Source: Bartonella sp. CM31XJBT
GTDB taxonomy: Bacteria > Pseudomonadota > Alphaproteobacteria > Rhizobiales > Rhizobiaceae
NCBI RefSeq assembly: GCF_028618555.1
Contig: NZ_JAQITD010000001.1
Span: 186,001-250,000, forward strand
DNA: 64,000 bases
Direction: 5' to 3'
Part shown: one piece after another, positions 51,883-62,039 of the stretch
Position numbering within the stretch: the first letter of the stretch is position 1
Layout of the letters: every line of letters begins with the position of its first letter
Made by a program: the position numbers and the translations under genes
The notes under the pieces: generated by a model
Databases searched by the model: none
Told to the model about the DNA's origin: nothing
The model's input: only the letters and a program-made list of their open reading frames with translations

Positions 51883-52605
51883 TTATACCTCGTGGAAACG
51901 ATAACCTACACCATAAAGTGTTTCAATCATTGCAAAATCATCATCCACTTGTTTAAACTTTTTACGCAGACGTTTAATGTGACTATCAATGGTGCGATCA
52001 TCTACGTAGACTTGATCACTATAGGCAGCATCCATTAAAGCATCACGACTTTTTACAACTCCTGGTCTTTGTGCTAAGGTTTGCAGAATCAAAAATTCCG
52101 TAACGGTTAAAATAACAGGTTTATCTTTCCATGTACAGGTATGGCGTTCTTGATCCATCACAAGATCTCCACGTTTGAGAGAAGAGGTGGAAGAAGTTCC
52201 TGTAGAAAGCGGTTGGTTACGTGCATTAGAACGGCGCAAAATAGCTTTCACGCGTTCAATAAGAAGACGTTGGGAGAAAGGTTTAGTAATAAAATCATCA
52301 GCTCCCATTTTGAGACCAAATAATTCATCAATTTCATCATCTTTAGAGGTGAGAAAAATAACTGGAAGATCAGATTTTTGACGCAAACGACGCAAAAGTT
52401 CCATCCCATCCATTCGGGGCATTTTAATATCAAAAATAGCTAAGTGTGGAGGGTGAAGTGTGAGACCCTTGAGTGCAGATGCTCCATCTGTATAGCTTTC
52501 AACCCGATATCCTTCTGTCTCAAGCGCAAAAGATAAAGATGTCAAAATATTGCGATCATCATCAACAAGTACAATCGTTTGTGTGATTGTTGGTGTATCT
52601 TTCAT
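51883..52605 (-). CDS. batR: Response regulator BatR (ChvI/BvrR family)
   Basis: A 240-residue OmpR-type regulator. The receiver has the acidic pair DDD (15-17), the phosphorylated Asp59 ([10 protein letters not shown]) and the switch lysine in LTSKDDE; the C-terminal winged helix ends in [10 protein letters not shown]. It is the partner of BatS and heads a five-gene run. In many rhizobia pckA lies divergently beside chvI; here a LysM-protein gene is in that position. Confidence 0.95.
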   Translation of the reverse strand: MKDTPTITQTIVLVDDDRNILTSLSFALETEGYRVESYTDGASALKGLTLHPPHLAIFDIKMPRMDGMELLRRLRQKSDLPVIFLTSKDDEIDELFGLKMGADDFITKPFSQRLLIERVKAILRRSNARNQPLSTGTSSTSSLKRGDLVMDQERHTCTWKDKPVILTVTEFLILQTLAQRPGVVKSRDALMDAAYSDQVYVDDRTIDSHIKRLRKKFKQVDDDFAMIETLYGVGYRFHEV

Positions 52606-52991
52606 GGTTTCTTAGACCTTTCTATTGCTGTGGTAGCAAATTACCCACACTTATTTATATGGGAGTTCATATTTTTTTTGCAAAACAAATATGATACAAA
52701 TTGTAGCAAAGTAAAAAACCTTTTGTCATTACTGTAAAATCTTGTTTTGCTTTCATAATTTATAATGTTTCTATGTCTATTAAGATCCCTTCATTTGAGA
52801 GAAAATTTTCATAAAGGCTTTTTTTATCAAGGTTTATTACAAAGTTTATTATTGTATTTGTCTCATAATTGAACAGATGTAGTTTTGATTGTTGAAGTTT
52901 AGAAAATCTGCCTATGTGTTTTAAGAGCAAAGAAAAGAATGTGGCAATATATGCACAAAAATTTGTTTCTGCTACACGAAAGGAGGTCGTA
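52606..52991. other. Spacer between divergent batR and the LysM gene
   Basis: About 390 AT-rich bases with no gene. Both promoters should be here; no clear operator repeat was identified. Confidence 0.5.
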
Positions 52992-53447
52992 ATGGGATTT
53001 TTTAATTTTATTAAAACTGTAGGGGAAAAGTTAGGTATTGGGGACCATGAACCAAAAGAAAAGGATTTTAAAAGAGCATTTGATGATTTTCAACTCGGTA
53101 CAGAAAAAGTCAATATTCAAGTTGAAGACGGTAAAGCTATTTTAAGCGGTGAAGTTCCAGACAGGGAAACACTTGAAAAAGCACTGCTGGTTGTTGGCAA
53201 TTCACAAGGTATCTCTTCTGTAGATGTTGATCAATTAAAGGTTATAGATACAACGCCTAGAAAAACTTCTCGCTTTTATGAGGTTAAATCTGGTGATAAT
53301 CTTTGGAAAATTGCTGAAGAGGTTTATGGAAAAGGGCAAGGTAATAAAAACACATTTATTTTTGAAGCCAATAAGCCAATGCTAAAATCTCCCGATAAAA
53401 TTTATCCTGGACAAGTTTTACGTATTCCTGAAATTGACCATAGTTAA
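52992..53447 (+). CDS. BON and LysM domain protein (YgaU/Kbp-like)
   Basis: A 151-residue protein with an N-terminal BON-like domain (about 25-88, VNIQVEDGKAILSGEVPDR) and a C-terminal LysM domain (about 95-148, YEVKSGDNLWKIAEEVYG, then IYPGQVLRIP). The architecture is that of E. coli YgaU/Kbp, a cytoplasmic potassium-binding protein. No signal peptide is seen. I chose ATG 52992, which has AAAGGAGGT four bases upstream; an upstream in-frame start at 52914 lacks one. A bidirectional terminator follows. Potassium binding is inferred from the family. Confidence 0.88.
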   Translation: MGFFNFIKTVGEKLGIGDHEPKEKDFKRAFDDFQLGTEKVNIQVEDGKAILSGEVPDRETLEKALLVVGNSQGISSVDVDQLKVIDTTPRKTSRFYEVKSGDNLWKIAEEVYGKGQGNKNTFIFEANKPMLKSPDKIYPGQVLRIPEIDHS

Positions 53448-53494
53448 TTCATCAAAGAGGATAATTTTTTACTGATGGCATTAAACAAAAAATA

Positions 53495-53528
53495 AAGGAG
53501 CGTAAAAAAATTCACGCTCCTTCATTTT
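53495..53528 (+). terminator. Bidirectional terminator after the LysM gene
   Basis: A perfect 9-bp stem (AAGGAGCGT with ACGCTCCTT) around a 10-base loop of A and T, with CATTTT on the + side and TTATTTTTT on the - side. It serves this gene and the convergent copper chaperone gene. Confidence 0.8.
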
Positions 53529-53567
53529 ATAAAGTGTGTATTTATTGTGTATTTATATAAAAGGAGC

Positions 53568-54122
53568 TTAGTGAACAAGAGAGGATTTAGAAGGTGATGG
53601 TACTTTCATAGCGTTTACAGAGAAATCAACATCAATGGTTCCTGCTTTCTCAAATGTCAATTTTGCGCTAATTTTATCACCTAACTTGAATGGTTTTGAA
53701 AGCCCCATAAACATAATATGATCACCGCCAGGCTTAAGCGTGATTTCTCCATTTCCCGGAATTTCAATGCCATTGTGCATTTTTTCCATTTTCATAATAT
53801 CATTAACGACAGCCATAGAGTGTATCTCTGTTGTTTTTACTCCGTTTGTGGAAATAGAAACCAAACGGTCTGGGGTATTACTGTGATTAATAATGTAGAG
53901 ATAACCGCTACCAACTCTTATACCTTTAGGTGTTTCTCGTGTCCAAGGATTGAGAATTTCTATGTCGCCAAGTTTATATTGCTGAGCACCTGCTGGCAGG
54001 GTTATACCAGCAAAGAGAAGAGCACACACGATATTTATGATAACCTTTTTGTATGGATATTGTGTATGGATTATATTCTTAAAGATGAGATTTGTTATTT
54101 TCTTAATAATAGATGTCATCAT
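53568..54122 (-). CDS. Periplasmic copper chaperone PCu(A)C family
   Basis: A 184-residue exported protein with a long N-terminal basic region and hydrophobic core (about 27-45, ending AGAQQ). The copper ligands of the family are seen: His101 (EIHSM), methionines around 110-115, and the HIM pair His135/Met137. PCu(A)C proteins deliver Cu(I) to cytochrome oxidase. I chose ATG 54122, which has AAGGAGGG seven bases upstream; ATG 54149 would add nine residues. No SenC/Sco gene is adjacent. It converges on the LysM gene. Confidence 0.9.
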   Translation of the reverse strand: MMTSIIKKITNLIFKNIIHTQYPYKKVIINIVCALLFAGITLPAGAQQYKLGDIEILNPWTRETPKGIRVGSGYLYIINHSNTPDRLVSISTNGVKTTEIHSMAVVNDIMKMEKMHNGIEIPGNGEITLKPGGDHIMFMGLSKPFKLGDKISAKLTFEKAGTIDVDFSVNAMKVPSPSKSSLVH

Positions 54123-54299
54123 TGATTTACCCTCCTTCATAAGATTCATACTTTGAATATTTTTTTATTTTAGCAGAGCTTTTATTTAAAATAAAAGAAA
54201 GAAATACTAAAATGAAATTGATTTGAGTATGAGAATAAAAATCATAGAATTATTTGATTCTAAAGGAAGGCAGTAAGGTTTACAACGACAACACACCTC

Positions 54300-54480
54300 T
54301 CAACACTTCCGTATTCATCTCATAAATAATATTTGTAAATGGTATAAAATCTATGATGCACTACTATTTTGCTTAATAAAATATAATATAGAACAATCAT
54401 CAACCACTTTACCAATTTTAATATTATAACAGCTCTTGGCATTTTAAAGCGTTTATACAGACGCATTTTTATATATTTTC
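54300..54480 (+). repeat. Right-hand repeat fragment before dnaK
   Basis: Shares ATGGTATAAAATCTATGAT, CAATCATCAACC and CTCTTGGCATTTTAAAGCG with other right-hand copies. Diverged and short; no termini recognised. Confidence 0.4.
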
Positions 54481-54593
54481 AAAGTTCAAAATTATACAGT
54501 TAGGAAAAAACGCTTTAGGTGAGTTTAAAGCACAGATTTCAAATAGCAGTAAACAATGAGACCGTTAGAAGGAGAATTTTTGAAAGGGGATCG

Positions 54594-54770
54594 ATGGATA
54601 ATACCTTTACAGATGTGAGTATTAGATATGATGATTATTTTAGTCCAAGAAAAATTTATAATATTCGTGATATAAATTATTCGCCTTTTAAAAAGCTTTT
54701 ACGGGAGTATGATTTTATCAATGATGAGAAGATCAAGAGCGAGAGTGCAATCGCTCTTTTATTTTTTTAA
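54594..54770 (+). CDS. Short hypothetical open frame (58 aa) or non-coding RNA
   Basis: A 58-codon frame with GAAAGGGG a few bases before the ATG. The product (MDNTFTDVSIRYDDYFSP at the start) is not recognised. Its last codons lie within a strong terminator hairpin and T-run, which argues for a transcript ending here; overlap of a coding end with a terminator is unusual and suggests either a truncated gene or a small RNA whose open frame is chance. Confidence 0.3.
   Translation: MDNTFTDVSIRYDDYFSPRKIYNIRDINYSPFKKLLREYDFINDEKIKSESAIALLFF
54735..54769 (+). terminator. Rho-independent terminator of an unidentified transcript
   Basis: A perfect 8-bp stem (AAGAGCGA with TCGCTCTT) around an 8-base loop, followed by TTATTTTTTT. 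No recognised gene lies directly upstream on this strand. Confidence 0.75.
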
Positions 54771-54916
54771 TTTTTATAGAAAGATATATTTGTTGAGAAT
54801 TGCAAGAAAAATATATTATGATCTCAAGTCTCTCATAAATATGGTATTTATGGGTCATTAGAGCGCCTATTTTAAAATAAATTTTTTATTTTAGAGATGT
54901 TTCTCTCATTATTCTC

Positions 54917-54945
54917 TTGTAGCAATAAAAGCCTGTTCTTATATA
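54917..54945 (+). promoter_or_regulatory. Candidate promoter of dnaK
   Basis: TTGTAG, a 17-base spacer and TATATA, 144 bases before the dnaK start. The overlapping CTTG and CTTATATA could also be read by a heat-shock sigma factor. Found by eye only. Confidence 0.4.
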
Positions 54946-55089
54946 CGAGGCAGCAAGGCTTGTTGCGACTTGCAGTTTATTATTATTTATGTTGCTTGAA
55001 GCAATATACGGGCTTTAGGTGTTATGAGGAGCTATCTTAAAAAGATGCTTTATGAAGGTTGAGGTAGCTTGCTGAATGGAGATTATAAT

Positions 55090-56982
55090 ATGGCAAAAGT
55101 AATTGGTATTGATTTGGGGACAACGAACTCTTGTGTGGCTGTTATGGATGGCAAAAACGCAAAAGTTATTGAAAACTCAGAAGGAGCGCGAACAACACCT
55201 TCCGTTGTTGCCTTTACTGATGGGGGGGAGCGTCTTGTTGGGCAGCCTGCTAAACGGCAGGCGGTGACAAATCCTGAAGGGACAGTTTTTGCAGTTAAAC
55301 GTTTGATAGGGCGCCGTTTTGATGACCCTATGGTTGAAAAAGATAAAGCACTTGTGCCTTATAAAATTGTTAAAGGTGACAATGGTGATGCATGGGTTGA
55401 AGAAGCGGGAAAGAAATATTCTCCGTCGCAAATTTCAGCTATGATTTTGCAAAAGATGAAGGAAACAGCAGAATCTTATCTTGGTGAAAAAGTTGAACAA
55501 GCCGTTATTACGGTTCCTGCTTATTTTAATGATGCGCAACGTCAAGCTACGAAAGACGCGGGTAAAATTGCTGGACTTGAAGTTTTACGGATTATTAATG
55601 AGCCAACAGCTGCTGCTTTAGCTTATGGTTTGGACAAAAAAGACGGAAAAACAATAGCAGTTTACGATCTTGGTGGTGGTACATTTGATATTTCAGTTCT
55701 TGAAATTGGAGATGGCGTTTTTGAAGTTAAATCAACCAATGGAGATACGTTTTTAGGTGGTGAAGACTTTGATATGCGCCTAGTTGGTTATTTTGCAGAT
55801 GAATTCAAAAAAGAGCAAGGAATTGATCTGAAAAATGATAAATTAGCTTTACAGCGCTTAAAAGAAGCGGCAGAAAAAGCAAAGATTGAGCTTTCTTCGT
55901 CACAGCAAACAGAAATCAATTTACCATTTATCACGGCAGATCAATCAGGTCCCAAGCACTTAACAATGAAATTGACTCGGGCAAAATTTGAATCTCTCGT
56001 TGACGATTTAGTGCAGCGTACCATCGAGCCTTGTAAAGCTGCGTTGAAAGATGCTGGATTAAAGGCTGGTGAAATTGACGAAGTTGTTTTAGTAGGTGGT
56101 ATGACACGTATGCCCAAGATTCAGCAAGTCGTGCAGAGCTTCTTTGGTAAGGATCCACACAAAGGTGTTAATCCTGATGAAGTGGTCGCAATGGGTGCTG
56201 CCATCCAAGGAGGTGTATTGCAAGGCGATGTCAAAGACGTGTTGTTGCTAGATGTAACGCCTTTATCTTTGGGTATTGAAACCTTGGGTGGGGTTTTCAC
56301 ACGCCTTATTGAGCGCAATACCACTATCCCAACAAAAAAATCGCAAGTTTTTTCGACAGCTGATGATAATCAGAGTGCTGTGACGATTCGTGTTTTCCAA
56401 GGTGAACGGGAAATGGCAAGTGATAATAAGTTATTGGCTCAATTTGATCTTGTTGGTATTCCTCCAGCACCACGTGGTATACCTCAAATTGAAGTTACTT
56501 TTGATATCGATGCGAATGGTATTGTTAATGTTTCGGCCAAAGATAAGGGAACAGGTAAAGAGCATCAAATTCGTATTCAGGCATCAGGTGGTTTAAGTGA
56601 TGCTGATATTGAAAAAATGGTAAAGGATGCAGAAGAGCACGCGGCTGAGGATAAAAAACGCCGTGAAGGTGTTGAAGCTAGAAATCAAGCGGAGGCTCTT
56701 ATTCATTCAACTGAAAAGTCGCTCAATGAATATGGCGATAAAGTATCAGCTGAAGAAAAGGGACAGATTGAAACAGCAATATCTGATTTGAAATCTGCGC
56801 TTGAAGGCAGTGATACGGAAGAAGTAACAACAAAGATGCAAAAATTAGCAGAAGTCAGTATGAAGCTTGGACAGGCTATGTACGAAGCCTCACAAGCAGC
56901 GAGCGCTGACACTGAAACAGAGGCAAAGAATGATGATGTTGTTGATGCTGATTTTGAAGAAGTTAATGATAAGAAGAAATAG
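55090..56982 (+). CDS. dnaK: Chaperone DnaK (Hsp70)
   Basis: A 630-residue Hsp70 with the full ATPase domain ([50 protein letters not shown]), linker ([16 protein letters not shown]), substrate domain and C-terminal lid ending in an acidic [12 protein letters not shown] tail. I chose ATG 55090, which has GGAG eight bases upstream; a TTG at 55069 lacks one. It folds proteins with DnaJ and GrpE, both encoded in this window. A terminator and 155 bases separate it from dnaJ, so read-through or a second promoter serves dnaJ. Confidence 0.98.
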   Translation: MAKVIGIDLGTTNSCVAVMDGKNAKVIENSEGARTTPSVVAFTDGGERLVGQPAKRQAVTNPEGTVFAVKRLIGRRFDDPMVEKDKALVPYKIVKGDNGDAWVEEAGKKYSPSQISAMILQKMKETAESYLGEKVEQAVITVPAYFNDAQRQATKDAGKIAGLEVLRIINEPTAAALAYGLDKKDGKTIAVYDLGGGTFDISVLEIGDGVFEVKSTNGDTFLGGEDFDMRLVGYFADEFKKEQGIDLKNDKLALQRLKEAAEKAKIELSSSQQTEINLPFITADQSGPKHLTMKLTRAKFESLVDDLVQRTIEPCKAALKDAGLKAGEIDEVVLVGGMTRMPKIQQVVQSFFGKDPHKGVNPDEVVAMGAAIQGGVLQGDVKDVLLLDVTPLSLGIETLGGVFTRLIERNTTIPTKKSQVFSTADDNQSAVTIRVFQGEREMASDNKLLAQFDLVGIPPAPRGIPQIEVTFDIDANGIVNVSAKDKGTGKEHQIRIQASGGLSDADIEKMVKDAEEHAAEDKKRREGVEARNQAEALIHSTEKSLNEYGDKVSAEEKGQIETAISDLKSALEGSDTEEVTTKMQKLAEVSMKLGQAMYEASQAASADTETEAKNDDVVDADFEEVNDKKK

Positions 56983-57012
56983 TGTCAGCATATGTGTTGA
57001 TTAATTTATAAA

Positions 57013-57046
57013 CCCGGCCTTTGAAATATAAGGCTGGGCTTTATTA
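57013..57046 (+). terminator. Terminator between dnaK and dnaJ
   Basis: A 9-bp stem (CCCGGCCTT with AAGGCTGGG, one G-U pair) and 8-base loop, followed by CTTTATTATTT, begins 30 bases after the dnaK stop. It may be partial and set the dnaK to dnaJ ratio. Confidence 0.65.
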
Positions 57047-57137
57047 TTTGAGATAAGTTGCAACTTTGTTGCTAAAAATATAAATTAAAAGCAATATTAT
57101 CCATAAAGATGGATGACAGAAAAATTATCAGGAATAC

Positions 57138-58283
57138 ATGATGAAGGTTGACTATTATGAAATTCTTGGCGTGACTCGCGAATGTGATGATAAAAAGTTG
57201 AAATCTGCTTTTCGTAAGTTGGCAATGCAATATCATCCTGATCGCAACGCGGGGGATAAAGAGGCAGAGCGAAAATTCAAAGAAATTGGCGAAGCCTATG
57301 AAGTTCTTAAAGATCCTCAGAAGCGTGCTGCTTATGATCGATTTGGCCATGCGGCCTTTGAAAATAGTGGTGGTCAAGGGGGAGCAAATCCCTTTGGCGG
57401 TTTTGCTGCTGGTGGTGGATTTGCGGATATTTTCGAAGACTTTTTTGGTGAGATTATGGGAGGGACACACCGTAAGCGTGGTGACAGTCGCGAACGTGGT
57501 GCAGATTTGAGTTATAATATGGAAGTGACTTTAGAAGAGGCATTTTCAGGAAAAACTGCAGAAATTAATATTCCTAGTTCCGTCACGTGTGATGTTTGTG
57601 AGGGATCAGGAGCGAGAAAGGGCTCTAAGCCGCAAGTTTGTGGAATATGTCATGGATCTGGTCGTGTGCGTGCAGCACAAGGTTTCTTTTCTATTGAGCG
57701 AACATGTCCTTCATGTCATGGACGTGGTGAAACTATTACGGATCCATGTCCCAAATGTCAGGGGACACGACGCATAGAGAAAAAACGTTCATTGAGCGTA
57801 AATGTTCCAGCTGGTATTGAAGATGGAACGCGTATTCGCCTTTCTGGTGAGGGTGATGCTGGTATTCGTGGTGGCCCCAATGGTGATCTTTATATTTTCC
57901 TTTCCATTAAACCGCATGAGTTTTTTCAGCGAGAAGGAGCAGATCTTCACTGTCGCGTTCCTATTTCAATGGTAACAGCTGCTTTAGGAGGAGAGTTTGA
58001 AGTTTCCGACCTTGATGGTGTTAAAGCACGCGTTAAGATTCCAGAAGGGACACAAAATGGACGTCAATTCCGCCTTAGAGGCAAAGGTATGCCCATGTTG
58101 CGCCGTCAGCAAGCAAGGGGTGATCTTTACATCCATATCACGATTGAGACACCGCAGAAATTAACGCAAGAACAACGTGAATTGTTGCAAAAATTTGAAA
58201 AGCTCTCAAATCATGAAAATTCACCGCAATCACATGGTTTTTTTTCACGTATGAAAGAATTTTTTGAAAATATTTCTGGTTAA
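57138..58283 (+). CDS. dnaJ: Co-chaperone DnaJ (Hsp40)
   Basis: A 381-residue type I J-protein. The J domain (2-70) has HPD at 33-35; a Gly/Phe-rich linker follows ([15 protein letters not shown]); then four zinc-binding repeats, [24 protein letters not shown] and CPKCQGTR, the last ending in R instead of G; then the substrate-binding C-terminal domains. AGGA lies just before two tandem ATG codons. It is the last recognised gene before a 1.7-kb spacer. Confidence 0.97.
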   Translation: MMKVDYYEILGVTRECDDKKLKSAFRKLAMQYHPDRNAGDKEAERKFKEIGEAYEVLKDPQKRAAYDRFGHAAFENSGGQGGANPFGGFAAGGGFADIFEDFFGEIMGGTHRKRGDSRERGADLSYNMEVTLEEAFSGKTAEINIPSSVTCDVCEGSGARKGSKPQVCGICHGSGRVRAAQGFFSIERTCPSCHGRGETITDPCPKCQGTRRIEKKRSLSVNVPAGIEDGTRIRLSGEGDAGIRGGPNGDLYIFLSIKPHEFFQREGADLHCRVPISMVTAALGGEFEVSDLDGVKARVKIPEGTQNGRQFRLRGKGMPMLRRQQARGDLYIHITIETPQKLTQEQRELLQKFEKLSNHENSPQSHGFFSRMKEFFENISG

Positions 58284-58635
58284 AATATGTGAATGTTCTC
58301 AGAATAATTAGAGAGAGCTGTAGGAAAGTTATTTTCATTAAGTTTTCTATTATCTCATTGTCTTTGAAAAGCATTTTTTCTTGAAAAGAAAAGAGAGAGA
58401 CAGCTAATTTAGGATAAACTCCTGCTGCTGATAGTTTTTATATTTCATGAGTTTTATGGATAAGTCTTATTTTTGAGTGTCTATGACATTTTAAAAAGGG
58501 CTTATCCATATAAGAACGCAATTGAGTGATTGATAATAAATATTGCCAGTGTCATGATAACTGCCTTTATGCATTCAGTATTTTTTGTGTTTATTTTTTC
58601 ACTCAAAATTTCTTTTTAAAGGCTCTATAATAAAA

Positions 58636-58815
58636 CTATAAAATAGGTAGCGGCTTGCCAAGAAACGCTAAATAAGCTGTTAGGCAATCCATCTTTTTCA
58701 AATAAAGTATCAACTTCTTATAACCGATTTTATTTTTGGCATTTTTCATAGTTTTAATCACTGCTTCCTTTAAAATAAGGGTTATTTTATTTGGAATAGC
58801 TTTTACATGCCTCAT
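58636..58815 (-). pseudogene. Remnant of a phage protein
   Basis: A 59-codon frame reads MRHVKAIPNKITLILKEA at its start and LTAYLAFLGKPLP near its end. The order PNK..L.LKEA ... YL ... FL.LLGK.LP resembles a small phage protein family I know from prophages of Bartonella and other proteobacteria (often beside terminase genes), where the first motif is preceded by GRPKG. That motif is gone and a stop lies just upstream. There is no other phage gene nearby, so I call it a remnant. The family match is from memory. Confidence 0.4.
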
Positions 58816-59467
58816 CTTAGCTTTTAGCCGTAATCATGTCTTTTTAGATGCGGATTTAGTTTTGTATTTCTGATGTCATAAATACTTCTTCCAGATAATA
58901 AAAAACGCTATAATCAAGTTTATTTTGTTCCAAAGAAATTGTGGAATGAGATAATGTGTGTTTAATGCTAAAGAAGACATAACAAAACACGTTTTGAGGT
59001 ATTCGATGTATCTCTCTTGTAGGGAAACAGCTTCGATGGAATTCACTTAATTGAATTTATTGGCATAATAAAAAGTTGGTGGGAAGATAGAAGACGTTAC
59101 CTTTAAAAAGAAAAAATAAATACAATAAAAAAATAGCACAATATGCTTAGAAAACAGCACGACATATTATTGAAATTGTTAGTGATATGGAAAGAGAAGT
59201 ATACGAAATGAATCTTTTTTCATAAAATAACATAATTAAAATAATACATTAAAAGAATTAACAATTCTAAAAAACATTGAATAATTCAAGCATGTATTGC
59301 TATGCAGAAAGAAAAACTTAATGACCGATCATGAAAAATGAGAAGTTTTATAAAACCTTACGAAGAGAGTAATCTAAACAATTAAATGCTTTTACGAAGA
59401 TGCTTTTGAAGAGCTATCACAATATATGGATAATGTTGCAAAGCCTTTTTTCGATTTTACGATATAA

Positions 59468-59494
59468 AAAGATAAATTATTATTATAAATCAAC
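59468..59494 (+). repeat. Right-terminus motif of the dispersed repeat (solo copy)
   Basis: Ends TATTATTATAAATCAAC; matches the reverse complement of the left terminus of copy A at 23 of 27 positions. The sequence before it is too diverged to be sure of more of the repeat. Confidence 0.5.
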
Positions 59495-60010
59495 TTATTA
59501 TGATTCTCCATGAGGAGCGTTCAATCGACATTTCCTCATGTTTAATGATTGAGAAAAAGTCAAATTTTTAAAACCAAAGTTATAGTTTATTGGGATAAGC
59601 TATAAAGCAGTTGAGTGATTTCTTAATCTTGGGAATATGTTAATTTTATTATTATAAGAAACTTTATTTTTATCTTATAAAATCAATGGTTGTATATATT
59701 CCTATTCATTGTTAAGTATCCGTAGGGATAAACTAATGAGTTGAATGTGCAGCGTAGCTTCAAAATTTTGCTTTTCAATTTTATATATAAGATCATAAAA
59801 TAATGACGTTTTTTACGCCTATTTTGTTTAATTTTTCGCTGTCAATTTTTAAAGGAAGTTTTTGTATTTCATTTCGCTATTCCTTTTTCGTAATTTAGAG
59901 GAAAATTGACGATTTTCAGGGGGGTGGATAGAGTAAAGTTTGGTTTTATTGTTTTCACTTTTCCTAAATTTCATTAAGAGATGGTAAAAAGTGATGAGGA
60001 GGCTCTATTG

Positions 60011-60916
60011 ATGGATGATGCTAAAAACGGTGATGTAGATGTTTTGGAAAAACAAGCAGCATTTTTATCGTCTGCTTTACCCTATATGCAAAAATATGAA
60101 AATGAAACGGTCGTGGTAAAATATGGCGGCCATGCTATGGGTGATCCTGCTTTGGGGCGAGCATTTGCGCGTGATATTGCTCTATTAAAGCAATCGGGGA
60201 TTAATCCTGTTGTTGTTCATGGTGGTGGGCCTCAAATTGCTGAAATTTTAATGAAAATGGGGATTGAATCGCGATTTGAAAACGGATTACGGGTAACCGA
60301 TGAGCGGATCGTTGAAGTGGTTGAAATGGTTTTAGCGGGTTCCATAAATAAAGAAATTGTTGCTCTCATCAATGCTGAGGGAGAATGGGCAATAGGATTA
60401 TGCGGCAAGGATGGCAATATGGTTTTTGCCGAAAAGGCTTATAAAACTGTCATTGATCCTGATTCGCATATTGAACGTGTTTTAGATTTGGGGTTTGTTG
60501 GTGAGCCTGTTGAAGTTGACCGCACATTGCTAGATCTTTTAGCATGTTCTGAAATGATACCGGTTCTTGCTCCTGTGGCTCCAGGACGCGATGGTAAAAC
60601 TTATAATATTAATGCTGATATTTTTGCTGGAGCTATTGCTGGTGCATTAGAGGCTAAACGCCTTTTATTTCTCACTGATGTTCCTGGTGTTTTGGATAAC
60701 CAGGGTAAACTTTTAAAAGAATTGACAGTTTCTGAAGCTGAGAAATTTATTAAAAATGGGACAATTTCAGGAGGCATGATTCCAAAAGTAGAGACTTGTA
60801 TAAAAGCCCTTCAAAATGGCGTGGAAGGTGTTGTCATTTTAAATGGTAAAACTCCTCATTCTGTTTTACTAGAGCTGTTTACCGAACAGGGAGTTGGAAC
60901 GCTTATTGTTTCATAA
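60011..60916 (+). CDS. argB: Acetylglutamate kinase
   Basis: A 301-residue amino-acid kinase catalysing the second step of arginine synthesis, phosphorylation of N-acetylglutamate. Visible: [12 protein letters not shown] (substrate/ATP site), [22 protein letters not shown] and [10 protein letters not shown], and the [10 protein letters not shown] segment. I chose ATG 60011, which has GAGGAGG eight bases upstream; the ATG at 59981 would add ten residues. It is followed after 32 bases by an EamA transporter gene on the same strand. The rest of the arg pathway is not in this window. Confidence 0.96.
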   Translation: MDDAKNGDVDVLEKQAAFLSSALPYMQKYENETVVVKYGGHAMGDPALGRAFARDIALLKQSGINPVVVHGGGPQIAEILMKMGIESRFENGLRVTDERIVEVVEMVLAGSINKEIVALINAEGEWAIGLCGKDGNMVFAEKAYKTVIDPDSHIERVLDLGFVGEPVEVDRTLLDLLACSEMIPVLAPVAPGRDGKTYNINADIFAGAIAGALEAKRLLFLTDVPGVLDNQGKLLKELTVSEAEKFIKNGTISGGMIPKVETCIKALQNGVEGVVILNGKTPHSVLLELFTEQGVGTLIVS

Positions 60917-60948
60917 ATTGTGGGGAAAATTGGAAGAGAAAGTTTTTC

Positions 60949-61863
60949 ATGGTGAATCTAAAACAGTTTAAATATCCTTTATTAAGTAAGCCAGAATTGG
61001 CAATATTTACTGCGACAATATTGTGGGGCGTTACATTTTTAGTCATTCACATTGCGGTACGCTATAGTGGTCCTCTGTTTTTTGTTGGATTTCGTTTTAT
61101 TGTTGCATCTCTTATATGTGGGGTAATTTTTTGGCGCTCTATAAAAGGTATAACTGTTTATGAAGTTTTCGCTGGGATGGCGATAGGTTTAGCCATGTTT
61201 TTTGGTTATGCTTTTCAAGCAGCTGGACTTCAAACAATTATTAGTAGTCAGTCAGCTTTTATCACAGCGCTTTATGTACCGATGGTTCCAATCTTGCAAT
61301 GGATTGTTTTTAAAAAACCTCCCCGTTTAGCTTGTTGGATTGGTATTATTTTCGCTTTTATTGGGCTTGTATTTATTTCAGGACAAAAGCCGGGAAATTT
61401 TGATTTTTCAAAAGGCGAAATTTTAACTTTGTTAGGCGCTTTAGCGATTGCTGGAGAAGTCATACTCATCGGAATTTTTGCGAACAAGGTTGATAGTCGG
61501 CGTGTAACCATTATTCAGTTATTTTTTAGTGGTTTTTTTTCATTTGCTTGTATGCCTTTGATGGGTGAAAGCATCCCTGAATTTTCGTGGGTGTGGTTTA
61601 ATATTGGTATAGGATTGGCATTAATGAGTGCCATCATTCAATTAGCTATGAATTGGGCACAAAAGTCTATTTCCCCTACGCGTGCGACACTCATTTACGC
61701 AGGTGAACCGGTATGGGCTGGTATTGTTGGGCGTTTGGCTGGCGAACATTTATCTCCCTTAGCTTTATTGGGCGGTTTGCTTATTCTGATTGGGATAATT
61801 GTGGCTGAATTACAACCTTCACAATGGCGTAAAAAAAATAAAGCAATTAAAAAAATTGATTAG
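60949..61863 (+). CDS. EamA-family (DMT) metabolite transporter
   Basis: A 304-residue integral membrane protein with ten hydrophobic helices in two repeated halves, the EamA pattern (ATILWGVTFLVIHIAV at the first helix; SAFITALYVPMVPI in the third/fourth; RATLIYAGEPVWAG in the second half). Members export amino acids, drugs or other metabolites. GGAAGAGAAAG lies just before the ATG. It is probably cotranscribed with argB, which makes an amino-acid substrate an easy guess but no more than that. Confidence 0.88.
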   Translation: MVNLKQFKYPLLSKPELAIFTATILWGVTFLVIHIAVRYSGPLFFVGFRFIVASLICGVIFWRSIKGITVYEVFAGMAIGLAMFFGYAFQAAGLQTIISSQSAFITALYVPMVPILQWIVFKKPPRLACWIGIIFAFIGLVFISGQKPGNFDFSKGEILTLLGALAIAGEVILIGIFANKVDSRRVTIIQLFFSGFFSFACMPLMGESIPEFSWVWFNIGIGLALMSAIIQLAMNWAQKSISPTRATLIYAGEPVWAGIVGRLAGEHLSPLALLGGLLILIGIIVAELQPSQWRKKNKAIKKID

Positions 61864-62039
61864 CTATACATTTTTTTATTATGATTTTATTGCATGAGAT
61901 TTTTGCTTGTAGAGTTTTCATTTTTGAAGCTTTTTTAATATTAAGATGATTAAGAAGTTCTATAAGTTATTCCAGCTTTTTCATGCCAAATTGGAGAAAT
62001 AGTATGCTTCTATCTGTTTGCCTAACTTCTGAAACGGGA

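Larger units (their letters stand above)
54123..55089. other. Spacer upstream of dnaK with repeat part and a small unit
   Basis: About 970 bases. Contains a fragment of the right-hand repeat (about 54300-54480), a short open frame ending in a textbook terminator (54594-54770), and the likely dnaK promoter at about 54917-54945. The rest is unrecognised. Confidence 0.55.
58284..60010. other. 1.7-kb spacer between dnaJ and argB
   Basis: No intact gene. It holds a phage-protein remnant on the minus strand (58636-58815), a broken open stretch near 59130-59220 (KTARHIIEIVSDMEREVYE after a stop), and a right-terminus motif at 59468-59494. This looks like the wreck of an inserted phage-like segment. 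Confidence 0.5.

Noticed and set aside
57072-57470. Antisense open frame across the dnaJ start
   Set aside because: It lies opposite conserved J-domain codons and has no ribosome site or recognisable protein features.
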